DNA from: Paraburkholderia sp. BL21I4N1
GTDB lineage: Bacteria; Pseudomonadota; Gammaproteobacteria; Burkholderiales; Burkholderiaceae
Assembly: GCF_002973525.1 (NCBI RefSeq)
Contig: NZ_PVEN01000008.1
Location: 248,001-312,000 of the forward strand
Length of the DNA: 64,000 nt
Direction of reading: 5' to 3'
Both the position numbers and the translations under genes were made by a program. Below the pieces are notes generated by a model, which saw only the letters and a program-made list of their open reading frames with translations, made no database searches and had not been told where the DNA came from. Shown piece after piece: positions 36,601-46,118 of the stretch; the first letter of the stretch is position 1, and each line of letters opens with the position of its first letter.

Positions 36601-37152
36601 ATGAACCGCGAAGAAGCCCTGCATATTTTTAGCCACTCCGAAGAAATCGTTTCGGCCAACGACGTCAACGCGTCGATCAGCGGCATGGCGGACGCCATCC
36701 GCAGCGAGATGAGCGAGGACTTCCCGCTCGTGCTGTCGGTCATGGGCGGCGCGGCGGTCTTCACCGGCATGCTGCTGCCGCACCTCGATTTCCCGCTCGA
36801 GTTCGACTACATCCACCTGACCCGCTACCGCAACACCACCAAGGGCGGCAACGAGATGCAATGGCGCGTGGCGCCGGCCGAGTCGGTGAAGGATCGCGTG
36901 GTGCTGGTGCTCGACGATATTCTCGACGAAGGCGAAACGATGGCCGCGATCCGCGACCGCATTCTTGCGATGGGCGCGAAGCGTTTCCTGAGCGCGGTGC
37001 TGTGCGAAAAAATCATTCCGAAAGCCAAACCGCTGCGCCCGGATTACTGTGGGTTCGAAGTGCCGGATCGCTATGTGTTCGGCTGCGGGATGGACGCGAA
37101 GGGTTACTGGCGCAACCTGCCGACCATTCGCGCGCTGACCGAAGGGGCCTGA
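36601..37152 (+). CDS. hpt: Hypoxanthine(-guanine) phosphoribosyltransferase
   Basis: Purine salvage: attaches PRPP to hypoxanthine or guanine. 183 aa. The PRPP-binding motif is VVLVLDDILDEGETM; FDYIHLTRYR lies before the flexible loop. No strong ribosome site is seen before ATG 36601. A strong terminator follows. Confidence 0.93.
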   Translation: MNREEALHIFSHSEEIVSANDVNASISGMADAIRSEMSEDFPLVLSVMGGAAVFTGMLLPHLDFPLEFDYIHLTRYRNTTKGGNEMQWRVAPAESVKDRVVLVLDDILDEGETMAAIRDRILAMGAKRFLSAVLCEKIIPKAKPLRPDYCGFEVPDRYVFGCGMDAKGYWRNLPTIRALTEGA

Positions 37153-37204
37153 GGGTTCCTTGCGGTAAGGCCGGCGCGCTCATGGAGCGCGGCGGATCGG
37201 GATA

Positions 37205-37234
37205 AAAAAAGCGACCTGTGTGGGTCGCTTTTTT
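37205..37234 (+). terminator. Rho-independent terminator after hpt
   Basis: 12-bp stem (37205-37216 with 37223-37234; GCGACC core with A/T tracts) and a 6-nt loop. The A and T tracts make it bidirectional, so it may also serve marC. Confidence 0.88.
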
Positions 37235-37291
37235 GTTTGCGCTTTCTTTCTGAAAGCAACGTTGCAGGCTATCGCAGCGTCGAACCGCGCG

Positions 37292-37891
37292 TTAAAGCTG
37301 ATGCACGAATGAGCGGATCCCACCGAGCATCATTTCGACCGAGATCGCTACCAGCACCAAACCCATCAAGCGCTCGAACGCCATCATCGCGCGCTCGCCG
37401 AGCCACGCCTGAATGCGCTCCGCCAGCATCAGCACGATCGCGCAGACGATCATCGTGACAGTCAGCGCGCCGATCCATTCGAACATCTTGCCCGGCGCCT
37501 GCGACGTCAACAACATCACCGTGGCCAACGCCGATGGCCCCGCCAGCGCCGGAATCGCGAGCGGCACGATCAGCGGCTCGCCGCCTCGCGTGTCGCCACC
37601 GAACGGTCCGTCCGGATGCGGAAACACCATTCTGAGCGCGATCAGGAATAACACGATGCCGCCGCCGATCCGCAACGACTGATCGGTCAGGCTCATCATG
37701 CGCAGAAAACCCTGCCCGACCACCATGAAGACCAGCAGGATCGCAAACGCGATTGCCACTTCACGGAGAATCACGACCGTGCGCCGCTGCGGCGACACTC
37801 CGCGCAGACAACTAATGAAGAGCGGAATGTTGCCGAGCGGATCGGTGATCAGAATCAGCAGGATGGTCGCGGACAGGAAGGTGTATTCCAC
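37292..37891 (-). CDS. MarC-family inner membrane protein
   Basis: 199 aa, six predicted membrane helices, starting MEYTFLSATILLILITDPLGNIPLF, with the MarC/UPF0056 pattern FLIALRMVF and GPSALATVM. Despite the name, no direct drug-resistance role is established. Eleven nt after proS on the same strand, so probably co-transcribed. Confidence 0.9.
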   Translation of the reverse strand: MEYTFLSATILLILITDPLGNIPLFISCLRGVSPQRRTVVILREVAIAFAILLVFMVVGQGFLRMMSLTDQSLRIGGGIVLFLIALRMVFPHPDGPFGGDTRGGEPLIVPLAIPALAGPSALATVMLLTSQAPGKMFEWIGALTVTMIVCAIVLMLAERIQAWLGERAMMAFERLMGLVLVAISVEMMLGGIRSFVHQL

Positions 37892-37902
37892 GCCCGCTCC
37901 GC

Positions 37903-39639
37903 TTAGCTCGCCAGGGCGGCGCGAATTTTCCCGATCACCGTTTGCGCGGCGTCTTCGACCGGCAGCAGCGTCGCTTCGGCGTCGCGGCGGCCCTGGTATT
38001 CGAGCTTGCCTTCTTTCAGGCCACGGTCGCCGATCACCAGACGATGCGGCACGCCGATCAGTTCCCAGTCGGCGAACATCACGCCGGGGCGCTCGCCACG
38101 GTCGTCGAGGATCACGTCGATGCCCGCTTCGACCAGTACCGTGTAAAGCTTGTCGGCCTGCTCGCGCACGGCGTCGCTGCGGTCATAGCCCATCGGGCAC
38201 AGCACGACTTCGAACGGCGCGATCGATTCCGGCCAGATGATGCCCTTGTCGTCGAAATTCTGTTCGATCGCGGCGCCCAGGATACGCGTGACGCCGATCC
38301 CGTAGCAGCCCATTTCCATCGGCTGCGGCTTGCCGTTTTCGTCGAGGCAGGTCGCGTTCATGGCTTCGGAATACTTCTTGCCGAGCTGGAACACGTGGCC
38401 CACTTCGATCCCGCGGCAGATGTCGATCACGCCTTTGCCATCCGGCGACGGATCGCCCTTCTTTACGTTACGAATATCCGCGACGACCGGCTCCGGTAGA
38501 TCGCGGCCCCAGTTCACGCCGGCGATGTGGTAATCCACCTCGTTCGCACCGACCACGAAGTCGCTCATGTTCGCGACCGTGCGATCCGCGACGACCTTGG
38601 CCGGCTTCTTCGTATTGATCGGACCGAGGTAACCCGGCGGCGTGCCGAAGGTCTCGACGATCTCGGCCTCGGTTGCCATGCGGAATTCGGCCAGGCCCGG
38701 CAGCTTGCTCGCCTTGATTTCGTTCAGGTCGTGATCGCCACGCAGCATCAGCAACCAGATGGTCGGCTCGGCGCCTTCGTTTTCGGTCGCGAGGATGATC
38801 GACTTGATGGTGCGCTCGAGCGGAATGTTCAGCAGTTCGGCGACGGCCTCGCACTTCGCCTTGCCCGGCGTGGCGGTTTTCGTCAGCGCTTCGGCGGGCG
38901 CCGCGCGTTCCGCGTACAGCGGCAGCGCTTCCGCCGCTTCGACGTTCGCCGCGAACTCGGAGGTCGGGCAGTAAGCGATCGCGTCTTCGCCCGTCTCGGC
39001 GATCACGTGAAATTCGTGCGAGCCGCTGCCGCCGATCGAACCGTTGTCCGCCGCCACCGCGCGGAAATCGAGACCGAGGCGCGTGAAGATGCGCACGTAC
39101 GCGTCGTACATCTTGCGATACGACTCGCGCAGACCTTCCGCGTCTTTGTCGAACGAGTACGCGTCTTTCATGATGAATTCGCGGCCGCGCATCACGCCGA
39201 AACGCGGACGGATCTCGTCGCGGAACTTCGTCTGGATCTGGTAGAAATTCACCGGCAACTGACGGTAGCTCTTGATCTGATTACGCGCGATGTCCGTGAC
39301 CACTTCTTCGTGAGTCGGTCCGATCACGAAATCGGTTTGCTTGCGGTCCTTGAAGCGGAGCAGCTCGGGGCCGTACTTTTCCCAGCGGCCCGACTCCTGC
39401 CACAACTCGGCCGGCTGCACGGCCGGCATCAGCAGTTCGATCCCGCCGGCCCGGTTCATTTCTTCACGCACGATGGCTTCCACCTTGCGGATCGAACGCA
39501 GGCCGACCGGCAGGTAGTTATAAATACCGCCGGCCACGCGACGGATCATGCCGGCGCGCACCATGAGCTTGTGGCTGACGATCTCGGCGTCGGCGGGCGC
39601 TTCTTTCAGCGTGCCGATAAAGAAACGGGAAGCTTTCAT
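37903..39639 (-). CDS. proS: Prolyl-tRNA synthetase (bacterial type)
   Basis: Charges tRNA-Pro. 578 aa, the bacterial class with the YbaK-like editing insertion (about residues 230-390, including VVADRTVANMSDFVVGANE). Class II motif 2 is KFRDEIRPRFGVMRGREFIMKD in part; motif 3 is GCYGIGVTRILGA. Divergent from rppH. Confidence 0.97.
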   Translation of the reverse strand: MKASRFFIGTLKEAPADAEIVSHKLMVRAGMIRRVAGGIYNYLPVGLRSIRKVEAIVREEMNRAGGIELLMPAVQPAELWQESGRWEKYGPELLRFKDRKQTDFVIGPTHEEVVTDIARNQIKSYRQLPVNFYQIQTKFRDEIRPRFGVMRGREFIMKDAYSFDKDAEGLRESYRKMYDAYVRIFTRLGLDFRAVAADNGSIGGSGSHEFHVIAETGEDAIAYCPTSEFAANVEAAEALPLYAERAAPAEALTKTATPGKAKCEAVAELLNIPLERTIKSIILATENEGAEPTIWLLMLRGDHDLNEIKASKLPGLAEFRMATEAEIVETFGTPPGYLGPINTKKPAKVVADRTVANMSDFVVGANEVDYHIAGVNWGRDLPEPVVADIRNVKKGDPSPDGKGVIDICRGIEVGHVFQLGKKYSEAMNATCLDENGKPQPMEMGCYGIGVTRILGAAIEQNFDDKGIIWPESIAPFEVVLCPMGYDRSDAVREQADKLYTVLVEAGIDVILDDRGERPGVMFADWELIGVPHRLVIGDRGLKEGKLEYQGRRDAEATLLPVEDAAQTVIGKIRAALAS

Positions 39640-39989
39640 TCAGATTTTCCAAAAGCGGCGGCTCCGGAAGGACCGCCCGAAAGGTGAAAACGGTAGGGAA
39701 TCGACATCGACACAGACCCGGCGCTTTGTCAGCCCGGTTCGCCCGACGCCTGGCACAGCGCTGCACGCTCCCCCTTCAGCGCACTTTTGCGCGCTTCGGC
39801 ATGCTTTTGCGCGCCGCCGAAGCTGCCGCGCAAAGCCTTTACACACGGGAGAAGGCACGGAAAGACTGACAGGCTACCGCAAACGCGGGGCCTTTTGCCG
39901 CGAATCGTTCCAATCTGGTGCGAATCGGTGCGTCGGGTCCGTTATCTGTTTATAATCAAAGCAATTTTAAAGGATTCGAAGGTGGTTGT

Positions 39990-40745
39990 ATGCTGGATCG
40001 TGAAGGCTTTCGCCCGAACGTCGGCATCATCCTCTTGAACGCGCACAACGAGGTGTTTTGGGGCAAACGGCTCCGTGAACATTCCTGGCAGTTTCCGCAA
40101 GGGGGCATCAAGTACGGAGAGACCCCCGTGCAAGCGATGTATCGGGAGTTACACGAAGAAACCGGGCTGCTTCCTGAGCACGTCAAGGTGATCGGTCGCA
40201 CGCGCGACTGGTTGCGTTACGAGGTGCCTGACAAGTTCATCAAGCGCGAAGTACGCGGTCATTACCGCGGCCAGAAGCAAATCTGGTTTTTGCTCCGGAT
40301 GGTTGGACGCGATTGCGACATCTGCTTGCGCGCCACCGACCACCCTGAGTTCGATGCGTGGCGCTGGAACGAGTACTGGGTGCCCCTCGACTGTGTGATC
40401 GAGTTCAAGCGGGATGTGTATCAGTTGGCGCTGACGGAGCTATCCCGCTTCATGCGCCGGGCTGTGCCGCGTGCGGAAAAACCTGTCGGGCACCACGTGC
40501 CGCGCTATCCCCGGATAGCGTCGTCAATGGAAAGTCCGCCGGATTCCACGATAATGACGGTGACCTCCGTGACCACGGTGACCTCCGTCAGCATCGAAAC
40601 ATCGGTTCACACCACGATCGCGTCCGATTGCGGTTCGGCTTCCGGATCGGAGCCCGAGTTGGGCGCCGCGCCGGAGCAGGAGGACGAGGGCGAATCCGCT
40701 CGCGAAACCGCCGGCTCGCTATTCCGCCCGGGCGCGCGCAATTAA
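39990..40745 (+). CDS. rppH: RNA 5'-pyrophosphohydrolase with long C-terminal tail
   Basis: Nudix enzyme that removes pyrophosphate from mRNA 5' ends and triggers decay. 251 aa from ATG 39990 (MLDREGFRPNVGIIL). Nudix box begins GGIKYGETPVQAMYRELHEE. The core ends near residue 160; the rest is an extension containing Thr/Ser/Val repeats (VTSVTTVTSVSIETSV) and an acidic end, unlike E. coli RppH (176 aa). Confidence 0.93.
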   Translation: MLDREGFRPNVGIILLNAHNEVFWGKRLREHSWQFPQGGIKYGETPVQAMYRELHEETGLLPEHVKVIGRTRDWLRYEVPDKFIKREVRGHYRGQKQIWFLLRMVGRDCDICLRATDHPEFDAWRWNEYWVPLDCVIEFKRDVYQLALTELSRFMRRAVPRAEKPVGHHVPRYPRIASSMESPPDSTIMTVTSVTTVTSVSIETSVHTTIASDCGSASGSEPELGAAPEQEDEGESARETAGSLFRPGARN

Positions 40746-40821
40746 CAACGCTGTGCGGCTGTCTTGGCCGCCTCAACCGGCGCGGCTCACTGAGCCGCGT
40801 CGGTGTTTCGAGGAAATCATA

Positions 40822-41379
40822 TTGAAAGCACTTGCTCTCGTCGTGGCGTGCGTCGCCACCGGCGCCCTGCTGGCTGGTTGCTCGAGCGCCGGCAAACCCA
40901 CCAATAAAGACGACAGCGCGTTCGTCTACCTGCTGGATCGCCAGGGTAGCTGGGTCGAAAACAAGGTGGACACGTTGCCGCCGCTGCCGCAAGACGCGAA
41001 TCTGCTGCCGTTCGCCGTTTCCGGCAATACCCCGCTGCAGTTCGCCGTCGACAAGAATTCGCTCACCGTCGGCACTGACGGCGTGGTTCGCCTGACGGTC
41101 GTCGTGACAAGCCCGAGCGGTGCTCGTAACGTGATTTACGAAGGGATTCGCTGCGACACTTATGAATGGCGCCAGTACGCAGGCCTGAACGCGGATCACG
41201 ACGGTTGGGACACCACCGTCGCGAACGGTTTCACGCGTATCGAAGACGGTGCGCTGAACGCCTATCAGTCGGCGCTGTATCAGGATTATCTGTGCGCGAG
41301 CAAAATGCCTACGGGCAACGCTCAGCGGATTCTCGATAATATCCGCTACAAACGGACCGCGGCCTCGATGATCCGATGA
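40822..41379 (+). CDS. CNP1-like family lipoprotein
   Basis: 185 aa from TTG 40822 with GAGGA 8 nt upstream. Signal peptide MKALALVVACVATGALLAGC ends in a lipobox (Cys20). The body (DDSAFVYLLDRQGSWVENK, VIYEGIRCDTYEWRQYA) matches the CNP1-like domain found beside rppH in beta-proteobacteria. Function unknown. Confidence 0.85.
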   Translation: MKALALVVACVATGALLAGCSSAGKPTNKDDSAFVYLLDRQGSWVENKVDTLPPLPQDANLLPFAVSGNTPLQFAVDKNSLTVGTDGVVRLTVVVTSPSGARNVIYEGIRCDTYEWRQYAGLNADHDGWDTTVANGFTRIEDGALNAYQSALYQDYLCASKMPTGNAQRILDNIRYKRTAASMIR

Positions 41380-41432
41380 GGGGGCGTTGCGCCTGAGCGC
41401 GTTGGTCGAAGTCGTAACGCGTCATAGATGTG

Positions 41433-41470
41433 AAAAAAGCCGTTTCAGCACAAGCTGAAACGGCTTTTTT
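41433..41470. terminator. Bidirectional terminator between CNP1-like gene and proB
   Basis: 17-bp stem (AAAAAAGCCGTTTCAGC with its complement) around an ACAA loop. A and T tracts on both sides let it serve both convergent genes. Confidence 0.92.
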
Positions 41471-41496
41471 GTTTGCGCCAAGCGCTGGCGTCAGGT

Positions 41497-42615
41497 TCAG
41501 ACCAGGACCAGATTGTCCCGATGAATCAACTCAGGCTCGAGCATGTAGCCCAGCACGGATTCGATCTCACCACTCGGGCGACGCTGAATCAGCTTCGTTT
41601 CCGCGCTACTGTAGTTCGTCAACCCGCGCGCCACTTCACGCCCCGCGGCGTTCAGGCAAGCAATCACCTCGCCGCGCGCAAACGCGCCCTGTACGCCGAC
41701 AATGCCAATCGGCAGCAGGCTCTTGCCGCCTTCGGTCAGCTTTTCGACCGCGCCGTCGTCAATCACCACATGGCCGCGCACTTGCAGGTGGTCCGCCATC
41801 CATTGCTTGCGGGCTGCCATACGTGCCGTGCGCGCGATCAACTGCGTGCCGATCGCTTCGCCCGACGCGAGCCGTGACAGCACGTCCGCCTCGCGGCCGC
41901 TCGCGATCACGGTATCAGCGCCGCTGTGAGCCGCGCGTTTGGCGGCGAGAATCTTGGTGAGCATGCCGCCGCGCCCCAGGCTCGAACCGGCGCCGCCCGC
42001 CATCGCCTCGAGTTCCAGCGCACCGGCATCGGCCTGCTGAACCAGCGTGGCGTTCGGGTCCTTACGCGGATCCGCGGTGAACAGCCCTTGCTGATCGGTG
42101 AGAATGATGAGCGCGTCGCCTTCGATCAGATTCGCAACCAGCGCGCCGAGCGTGTCGTTGTCGCCGAACTTGATTTCGTCGGTGACGACCGTGTCGTTCT
42201 CGTTGATGATAGGCACCACGCCAAGACGCAACAGCGTCAGCAGCGTGGAGCGCGCATTCAGATAGCGCTCGCGATCGGCCAGGTCGGCGTGTGTCAGTAG
42301 AATCTGCGCGGTCTGAATTGAATGCTCGGCAAAGCGACTTTCGTAGACCTGCGCGAGCCCCATCTGACCGACGGCAGCGGCCGCCTGCAATTCGTCGATC
42401 TCGCGCGGACGTTTGGTCCAGCCGAGTCGCTGCATGCCCTCGGCAATCGCGCCGGAACTGACCAGCACGACCTCTTTGCCTTGCGCGCGCAGCGCCGCGA
42501 TCTGCGCTGCCCAGCGGCCGATCGCGGCATGGTCGAGGCCGCGCCCGTCATTCGTGACGAGGCTCGAACCGACTTTCACTACCAATCGCCGCGAATCTGC
42601 GATGACGGAACGCAT
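41497..42615 (-). CDS. proB: Glutamate 5-kinase
   Basis: First step of proline synthesis. 372 aa from ATG 42615 (MRSVIADSRRLVVKVGSS). Amino-acid-kinase domain with VKVGSSLVTN, VSSGAIAEG and NENDTVVTDEIKFGDND, then a C-terminal PUA domain. Follows obgE by 71 nt on the same strand, the usual order here. Confidence 0.97.
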   Translation of the reverse strand: MRSVIADSRRLVVKVGSSLVTNDGRGLDHAAIGRWAAQIAALRAQGKEVVLVSSGAIAEGMQRLGWTKRPREIDELQAAAAVGQMGLAQVYESRFAEHSIQTAQILLTHADLADRERYLNARSTLLTLLRLGVVPIINENDTVVTDEIKFGDNDTLGALVANLIEGDALIILTDQQGLFTADPRKDPNATLVQQADAGALELEAMAGGAGSSLGRGGMLTKILAAKRAAHSGADTVIASGREADVLSRLASGEAIGTQLIARTARMAARKQWMADHLQVRGHVVIDDGAVEKLTEGGKSLLPIGIVGVQGAFARGEVIACLNAAGREVARGLTNYSSAETKLIQRRPSGEIESVLGYMLEPELIHRDNLVLV

Positions 42616-42686
42616 TGTGCGCAGCCTCCAAGTTGACGCGTGATGCAAGCCGGCACCCGCCCAGGCGCGCCGGCGCTCGTGCTTTC

Positions 42687-43808
42687 TTATTCTTGCGGAT
42701 CGACGCTGGATTCGCCCGCGGCGGCCGGCGCTGCCGGCTTTTCGCGGAAGCGCACGTCGGCGGCGAGATCTTCGGCTTCGGCTGCACGCTGCGCGTCAGA
42801 GTGCGAGGCGATGTGGTCGAACACCGCGTAGCAAAGGTTCTCGCAGCCTTGACCGGTCAGCGCCGAGATTTCGAACACCGGGCCGTCCCAGCCGAAGCCT
42901 TCGAGGAACGCCGAAACGCGCGCTTCGCGTTCGTCTTCGGGCACCATGTCGAGCTTGTTGAGGACTAGCCAGCGCTTCTTCTCATAGAGCAGCTCGTCGT
43001 ATTTGCGCAGTTCGTTGACGATCGCCTTGGCTTCCGCCACCGGGTCGACCGCTTCGTCGAACGGTGCGAGGTCGACGATATGCAGCAACAATCCGGTACG
43101 CTGCAGATGACGCAGGAACTGGTGACCGAGGCCGGCGCCTTCCGCAGCGCCTTCGATCAGGCCCGGAATGTCAGCGATCACGAAGCTGCGGCTCGGCCCC
43201 ACGCGCACCACGCCAAGGTTCGGCGCGAGCGTGGTGAACGGGTAGTCGGCAATCTTCGGCCGCGCGTTCGACACCGACGAAATGAAGGTCGACTTGCCGG
43301 CATTCGGCATGCCGAGCAGACCGACGTCGGCCAGCACCTTCAGCTCGAGGCGCACCATGCGACGCTCGCCCGGCTTGCCGTCGGTCTTCTGACGCGGCGC
43401 GCGGTTCGTACTCGATTTGAAATGCAGGTTACCGAGACCGCCCGCACCGCCTTGGGCAATTTGCACGCTCTGATTGTGCTCGGTCAGATCGGCGATCAGC
43501 TCACCGGTTTCCATGTCGGAAATGGTCGTGCCGACCGGCATGCGCAGCGTGATGTCGTCGCCGCCCTTGCCGTAGCAGTCGGCGCCACGGCCATTTTCGC
43601 CGTTGCGCGCCAGGTGTTTTTTCGCGTAGCGATAGTCGATCAGCGTGTTGATGTTGCGGTCCGCGACCGCGATCACGCTGCCGCCCCGGCCGCCGTCGCC
43701 GCCATCTGGGCCGCCGAACGGAACGAATTTCTCGCGGCGCATCGACGCGCTGCCATCCCCTCCGTCGCCGGCGATGACTTCAATCCTCGCTTCGTCAATG
43801 AACTTCAT
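42687..43808 (-). CDS. obgE: Obg-family GTPase ObgE/CgtA
   Basis: Ribosome-associated GTPase needed for 50S maturation and stress response. 373 aa. The glycine-rich Obg fold (FGGPDGGDGGRGG, GKGGDD, RMPVGT) covers about residues 1-158; the G domain follows with GMPNAGKSTFIS, DIPGLIEGA and NKLDM. Acidic/Ala C-terminal tail. Confidence 0.97.
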   Translation of the reverse strand: MKFIDEARIEVIAGDGGDGSASMRREKFVPFGGPDGGDGGRGGSVIAVADRNINTLIDYRYAKKHLARNGENGRGADCYGKGGDDITLRMPVGTTISDMETGELIADLTEHNQSVQIAQGGAGGLGNLHFKSSTNRAPRQKTDGKPGERRMVRLELKVLADVGLLGMPNAGKSTFISSVSNARPKIADYPFTTLAPNLGVVRVGPSRSFVIADIPGLIEGAAEGAGLGHQFLRHLQRTGLLLHIVDLAPFDEAVDPVAEAKAIVNELRKYDELLYEKKRWLVLNKLDMVPEDEREARVSAFLEGFGWDGPVFEISALTGQGCENLCYAVFDHIASHSDAQRAAEAEDLAADVRFREKPAAPAAAGESSVDPQE

Positions 43809-43987
43809 GCGTAACTCCGTCCCGTGGTGTGCTGCCAGATGGTGCTGCCAGATTTAATGCTACTAGATGTATTCGATGCTGCTATTTTGCCGCGCCAGCC
43901 GTGTGCCGATCAATCGGCCGAACAGCATAGGACTGTCGACACGAGCGGCGCGTTCACGCTCATTCGTCCGGCGAAAGCGGCCGGAAT

Positions 43988-44020
43988 AAAAAAAGCCCCG
44001 CTAACTTCGCGGGGCCTTTT
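43988..44020 (-). terminator. Terminator of the rplU-rpmA operon
   Basis: 7-bp GC stem (GCCCCGC at 43995-44001 with GCGGGGC at 44009-44015) flanked by A-run and T-run; reads as a terminator on the minus strand between rpmA and obgE. Confidence 0.85.
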
Positions 44021-44050
44021 ACCGGTCCTGAAGCCCGTGCCTGAGTAAGC

Positions 44051-44314
44051 TCAGACTGCTGCCGGGACGACGTTGACCATGTGCTTCTTCGCAGCGCCTT
44101 TCGTCGAAAAATTGACGTGGCCGTCCGTCAGCGCGAACAAGGTGTGATCCTTGCCAATGCCGACGTTTTCGCCCGGGTGCATGCGCGTGCCACGTTGACG
44201 AACAATGATGCCGCCAGCGTTGATAGCCTGACCGCCATAAACCTTCACGCCGAGGCGCTTCGATTCGGAGTCGCGGCCGTTGCGGGATGATCCGCCTGCC
44301 TTTTTGTGTGCCAT
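44051..44314 (-). CDS. rpmA: 50S ribosomal protein L27
   Basis: 87 aa, MAHKKAGGSSRNGRDSESK is the L27 N-terminus that reaches the peptidyl transferase centre. It lies 25 nt downstream of rplU with a terminator after it. Confidence 0.98.
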   Translation of the reverse strand: MAHKKAGGSSRNGRDSESKRLGVKVYGGQAINAGGIIVRQRGTRMHPGENVGIGKDHTLFALTDGHVNFSTKGAAKKHMVNVVPAAV

Positions 44315-44339
44315 TTGATTTGCTCCTTAACCGTTGCGC

Positions 44340-44651
44340 TTACGCGTTGATCGCGTCGATGCGCAGTTCGGTATAGTTCTGGCGGTGGCCGCCATGCTTC
44401 TGGTAGTGCTTCCGGCGACGCATCTTGAAGATGGTCACTTTCTTGTGACGACCTTGCGACACGACGGTAGCCTTGACGGAAGCCCCACTGACCAGCGGCG
44501 TACCGAACTTAATCGATTCGCCTTCGCCCACTGCGAGAACCTGGTCGAGCGTGATTTCAGCGTCAATGTCTGCCGGTATCTGTTCTACTTTAAGTTTTTC
44601 GCCGACGGCAACTTTATACTGCTTGCCACCGGTTTTTATGACCGCGTACAT
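44340..44651 (-). CDS. rplU: 50S ribosomal protein L21
   Basis: 103 aa from ATG 44651 (MYAVIKTGGKQYKVAVGEKL); the longer in-frame reading to 44741 runs through the promoter and is rejected. The C-terminal KMRRRKHYQKHGGHRQNYTE contacts 23S rRNA. Same operon as rpmA. Confidence 0.98.
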   Translation of the reverse strand: MYAVIKTGGKQYKVAVGEKLKVEQIPADIDAEITLDQVLAVGEGESIKFGTPLVSGASVKATVVSQGRHKKVTIFKMRRRKHYQKHGGHRQNYTELRIDAINA

Positions 44652-44705
44652 TGAGAACCTCACTCTGTGTTCATTTTTTCCACGCACCGCGCGCGGAAAC
44701 CCGTG

Positions 44706-44734
44706 ATTATACATAGAGTTAGCTACGCGGTCAA
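44706..44734 (-). promoter_or_regulatory. Sigma70 promoter of rplU-rpmA
   Basis: On the minus strand TTGACC (44734-44729), a 17-nt spacer and a perfect TATAAT (44711-44706). Transcription should begin near 44699, about 48 nt before rplU. One of the strongest promoters in the window. Confidence 0.85.
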
Positions 44735-44888
44735 AACTCATTGAGAGATACCGCGCAAGGCGGCCGGCGCCTCGCGGCCACGCCCCGGCGCACGGCCCCG
44801 CCGCCGCCGAACGCGCCGCACGGCAGCCCGCGACACGGAACTGCCGCGATTCGCCTTATAATTCGCGGCACTACCCAATTCAGCCATC

Positions 44889-45881
44889 ATGTCGTCGACT
44901 GCCACCCCCTCCTCCAACGCCGCCAGCCTGCTCGCTCCGATCGCCGAAGACATGCAGCAGGTCAATCGCGTCATCAGGCACCGTCTAGCGTCGGACGTGA
45001 TGCTGATCAACCAGATCTCCGAGTACATCATCAGTGCCGGCGGCAAGCGGCTGCGGCCCGCGCTGCTGTTGCTGGTGGCCGGCGCGCTGGGTGAAACCAC
45101 GGGGCACCGGCACGAACTGGCGGCGGTCGTCGAGTTCATCCACACCGCCACGCTGCTGCACGACGACGTCGTGGACGAATCCGATCTGCGGCGCGGCCGC
45201 CAAACCGCCAATGCGCTGTTCGGCAATGCCGCGAGCGTGCTGGTCGGCGATTTCCTGTATTCGCGCTCGTTCCAGATGATGGTCGGCGTCGGCAAGATGC
45301 GGGTCATGGAGATTCTGTCTGAAGCGACCAACATCATCTCCGAAGGTGAAGTGCTGCAGTTGCTGAACATGCACGACGCGGACGTGGACGAAGCCCGTTA
45401 CATGCAGGTGATTCGCTACAAGACGGCCAAGCTGTTCGAGGCCGCCGCCCAGTTGGGCGCCGTGCTCGCCGGCTCGGATGCGAAGACTGAGGCCGCCGCG
45501 GCCGAATTCGGCCGGCGCATCGGCACCGCGTTCCAGATCATGGACGACTGGCTCGACTACACGGGCACGGCCGAATCGATGGGCAAGAATGCCGGCGACG
45601 ATCTGCGCGAGGGCAAACCGACCCTCCCGCTGATCTATCTGATCGAACGCGGCACACCCGAACAATCGGCGCTCGCCCGGGAAGCAATCGAGCAAGGCGG
45701 CACGGCCCGCTTCGACACGATTTTCGAAGCCATCACGCGTTCGGGCGCGCTGGACCACACATTGGAATGCGCGAAACAGGAAGCTCAGGCGGCCGCAGCA
45801 GCAATTTCTTCATTTCCCGATTCCATTTTCAAAGATAGCCTGCTAGAATTATGTTCTTACTCGACGGCAAGACAGTCTTGA
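44889..45881 (+). CDS. ispB: Octaprenyl (polyprenyl) diphosphate synthase
   Basis: Makes the side chain of ubiquinone. 330 aa. First Asp-rich motif LHDDVVDESDLRRG (DDxxD), second DDWLDYTG; GGKRLRPALLLL near the N-terminus. Divergent from rplU, the usual arrangement. The tRNA-Pro gene follows after 39 nt. Confidence 0.95.
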   Translation: MSSTATPSSNAASLLAPIAEDMQQVNRVIRHRLASDVMLINQISEYIISAGGKRLRPALLLLVAGALGETTGHRHELAAVVEFIHTATLLHDDVVDESDLRRGRQTANALFGNAASVLVGDFLYSRSFQMMVGVGKMRVMEILSEATNIISEGEVLQLLNMHDADVDEARYMQVIRYKTAKLFEAAAQLGAVLAGSDAKTEAAAAEFGRRIGTAFQIMDDWLDYTGTAESMGKNAGDDLREGKPTLPLIYLIERGTPEQSALAREAIEQGGTARFDTIFEAITRSGALDHTLECAKQEAQAAAAAISSFPDSIFKDSLLELCSYSTARQS

Positions 45882-45920
45882 ACGAGACTGAAACACCGTA
45901 AGAGTCCAGCAGTATAAAAT

Positions 45921-45997
45921 CGGGGTGTAGCTTAGCCTGGTAGAGCGCTACGTTCGGGACGTAGAGGCCGGAGGTTCGAATCCTCTCACCCCGACCA
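45921..45997 (+). tRNA. tRNA-Pro (anticodon CGG)
   Basis: 77 nt including encoded CCA. Acceptor CGGGGTG pairs with CACCCCG; the anticodon stem CTACG/CGTAG closes loop TTCGGGA with anticodon CGG; the T arm contains GGTTCGAATCC. A tyrosine recombinase gene starts about 120 nt downstream, so its 3' end is the likely attachment site of the island. Confidence 0.96.
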
Positions 45998-46003
45998 GAA
46001 TTT

Positions 46004-46063
46004 AAGGCTCGTAAGTAACTGATTGAATTGGGAAACCAAGCCAGTCAAGGACTTACGAGCCTT
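46004..46063. repeat. 13-bp inverted repeat beside the tRNA attachment site
   Basis: AAGGCTCGTAAGT (46004-46016) and its exact complement ACTTACGAGCCTT (46051-46063) with a 34-nt loop, starting 7 nt after the tRNA CCA. It could be a tRNA terminator (a T-rich stretch follows) or recombinase arm sites; neither is shown. Confidence 0.8.
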
Positions 46064-46118
46064 TGTCTTTTCCGGCATCGTCAATCTACCTTGTCAATTC
46101 GCGTGTCAAAATGCGTGG

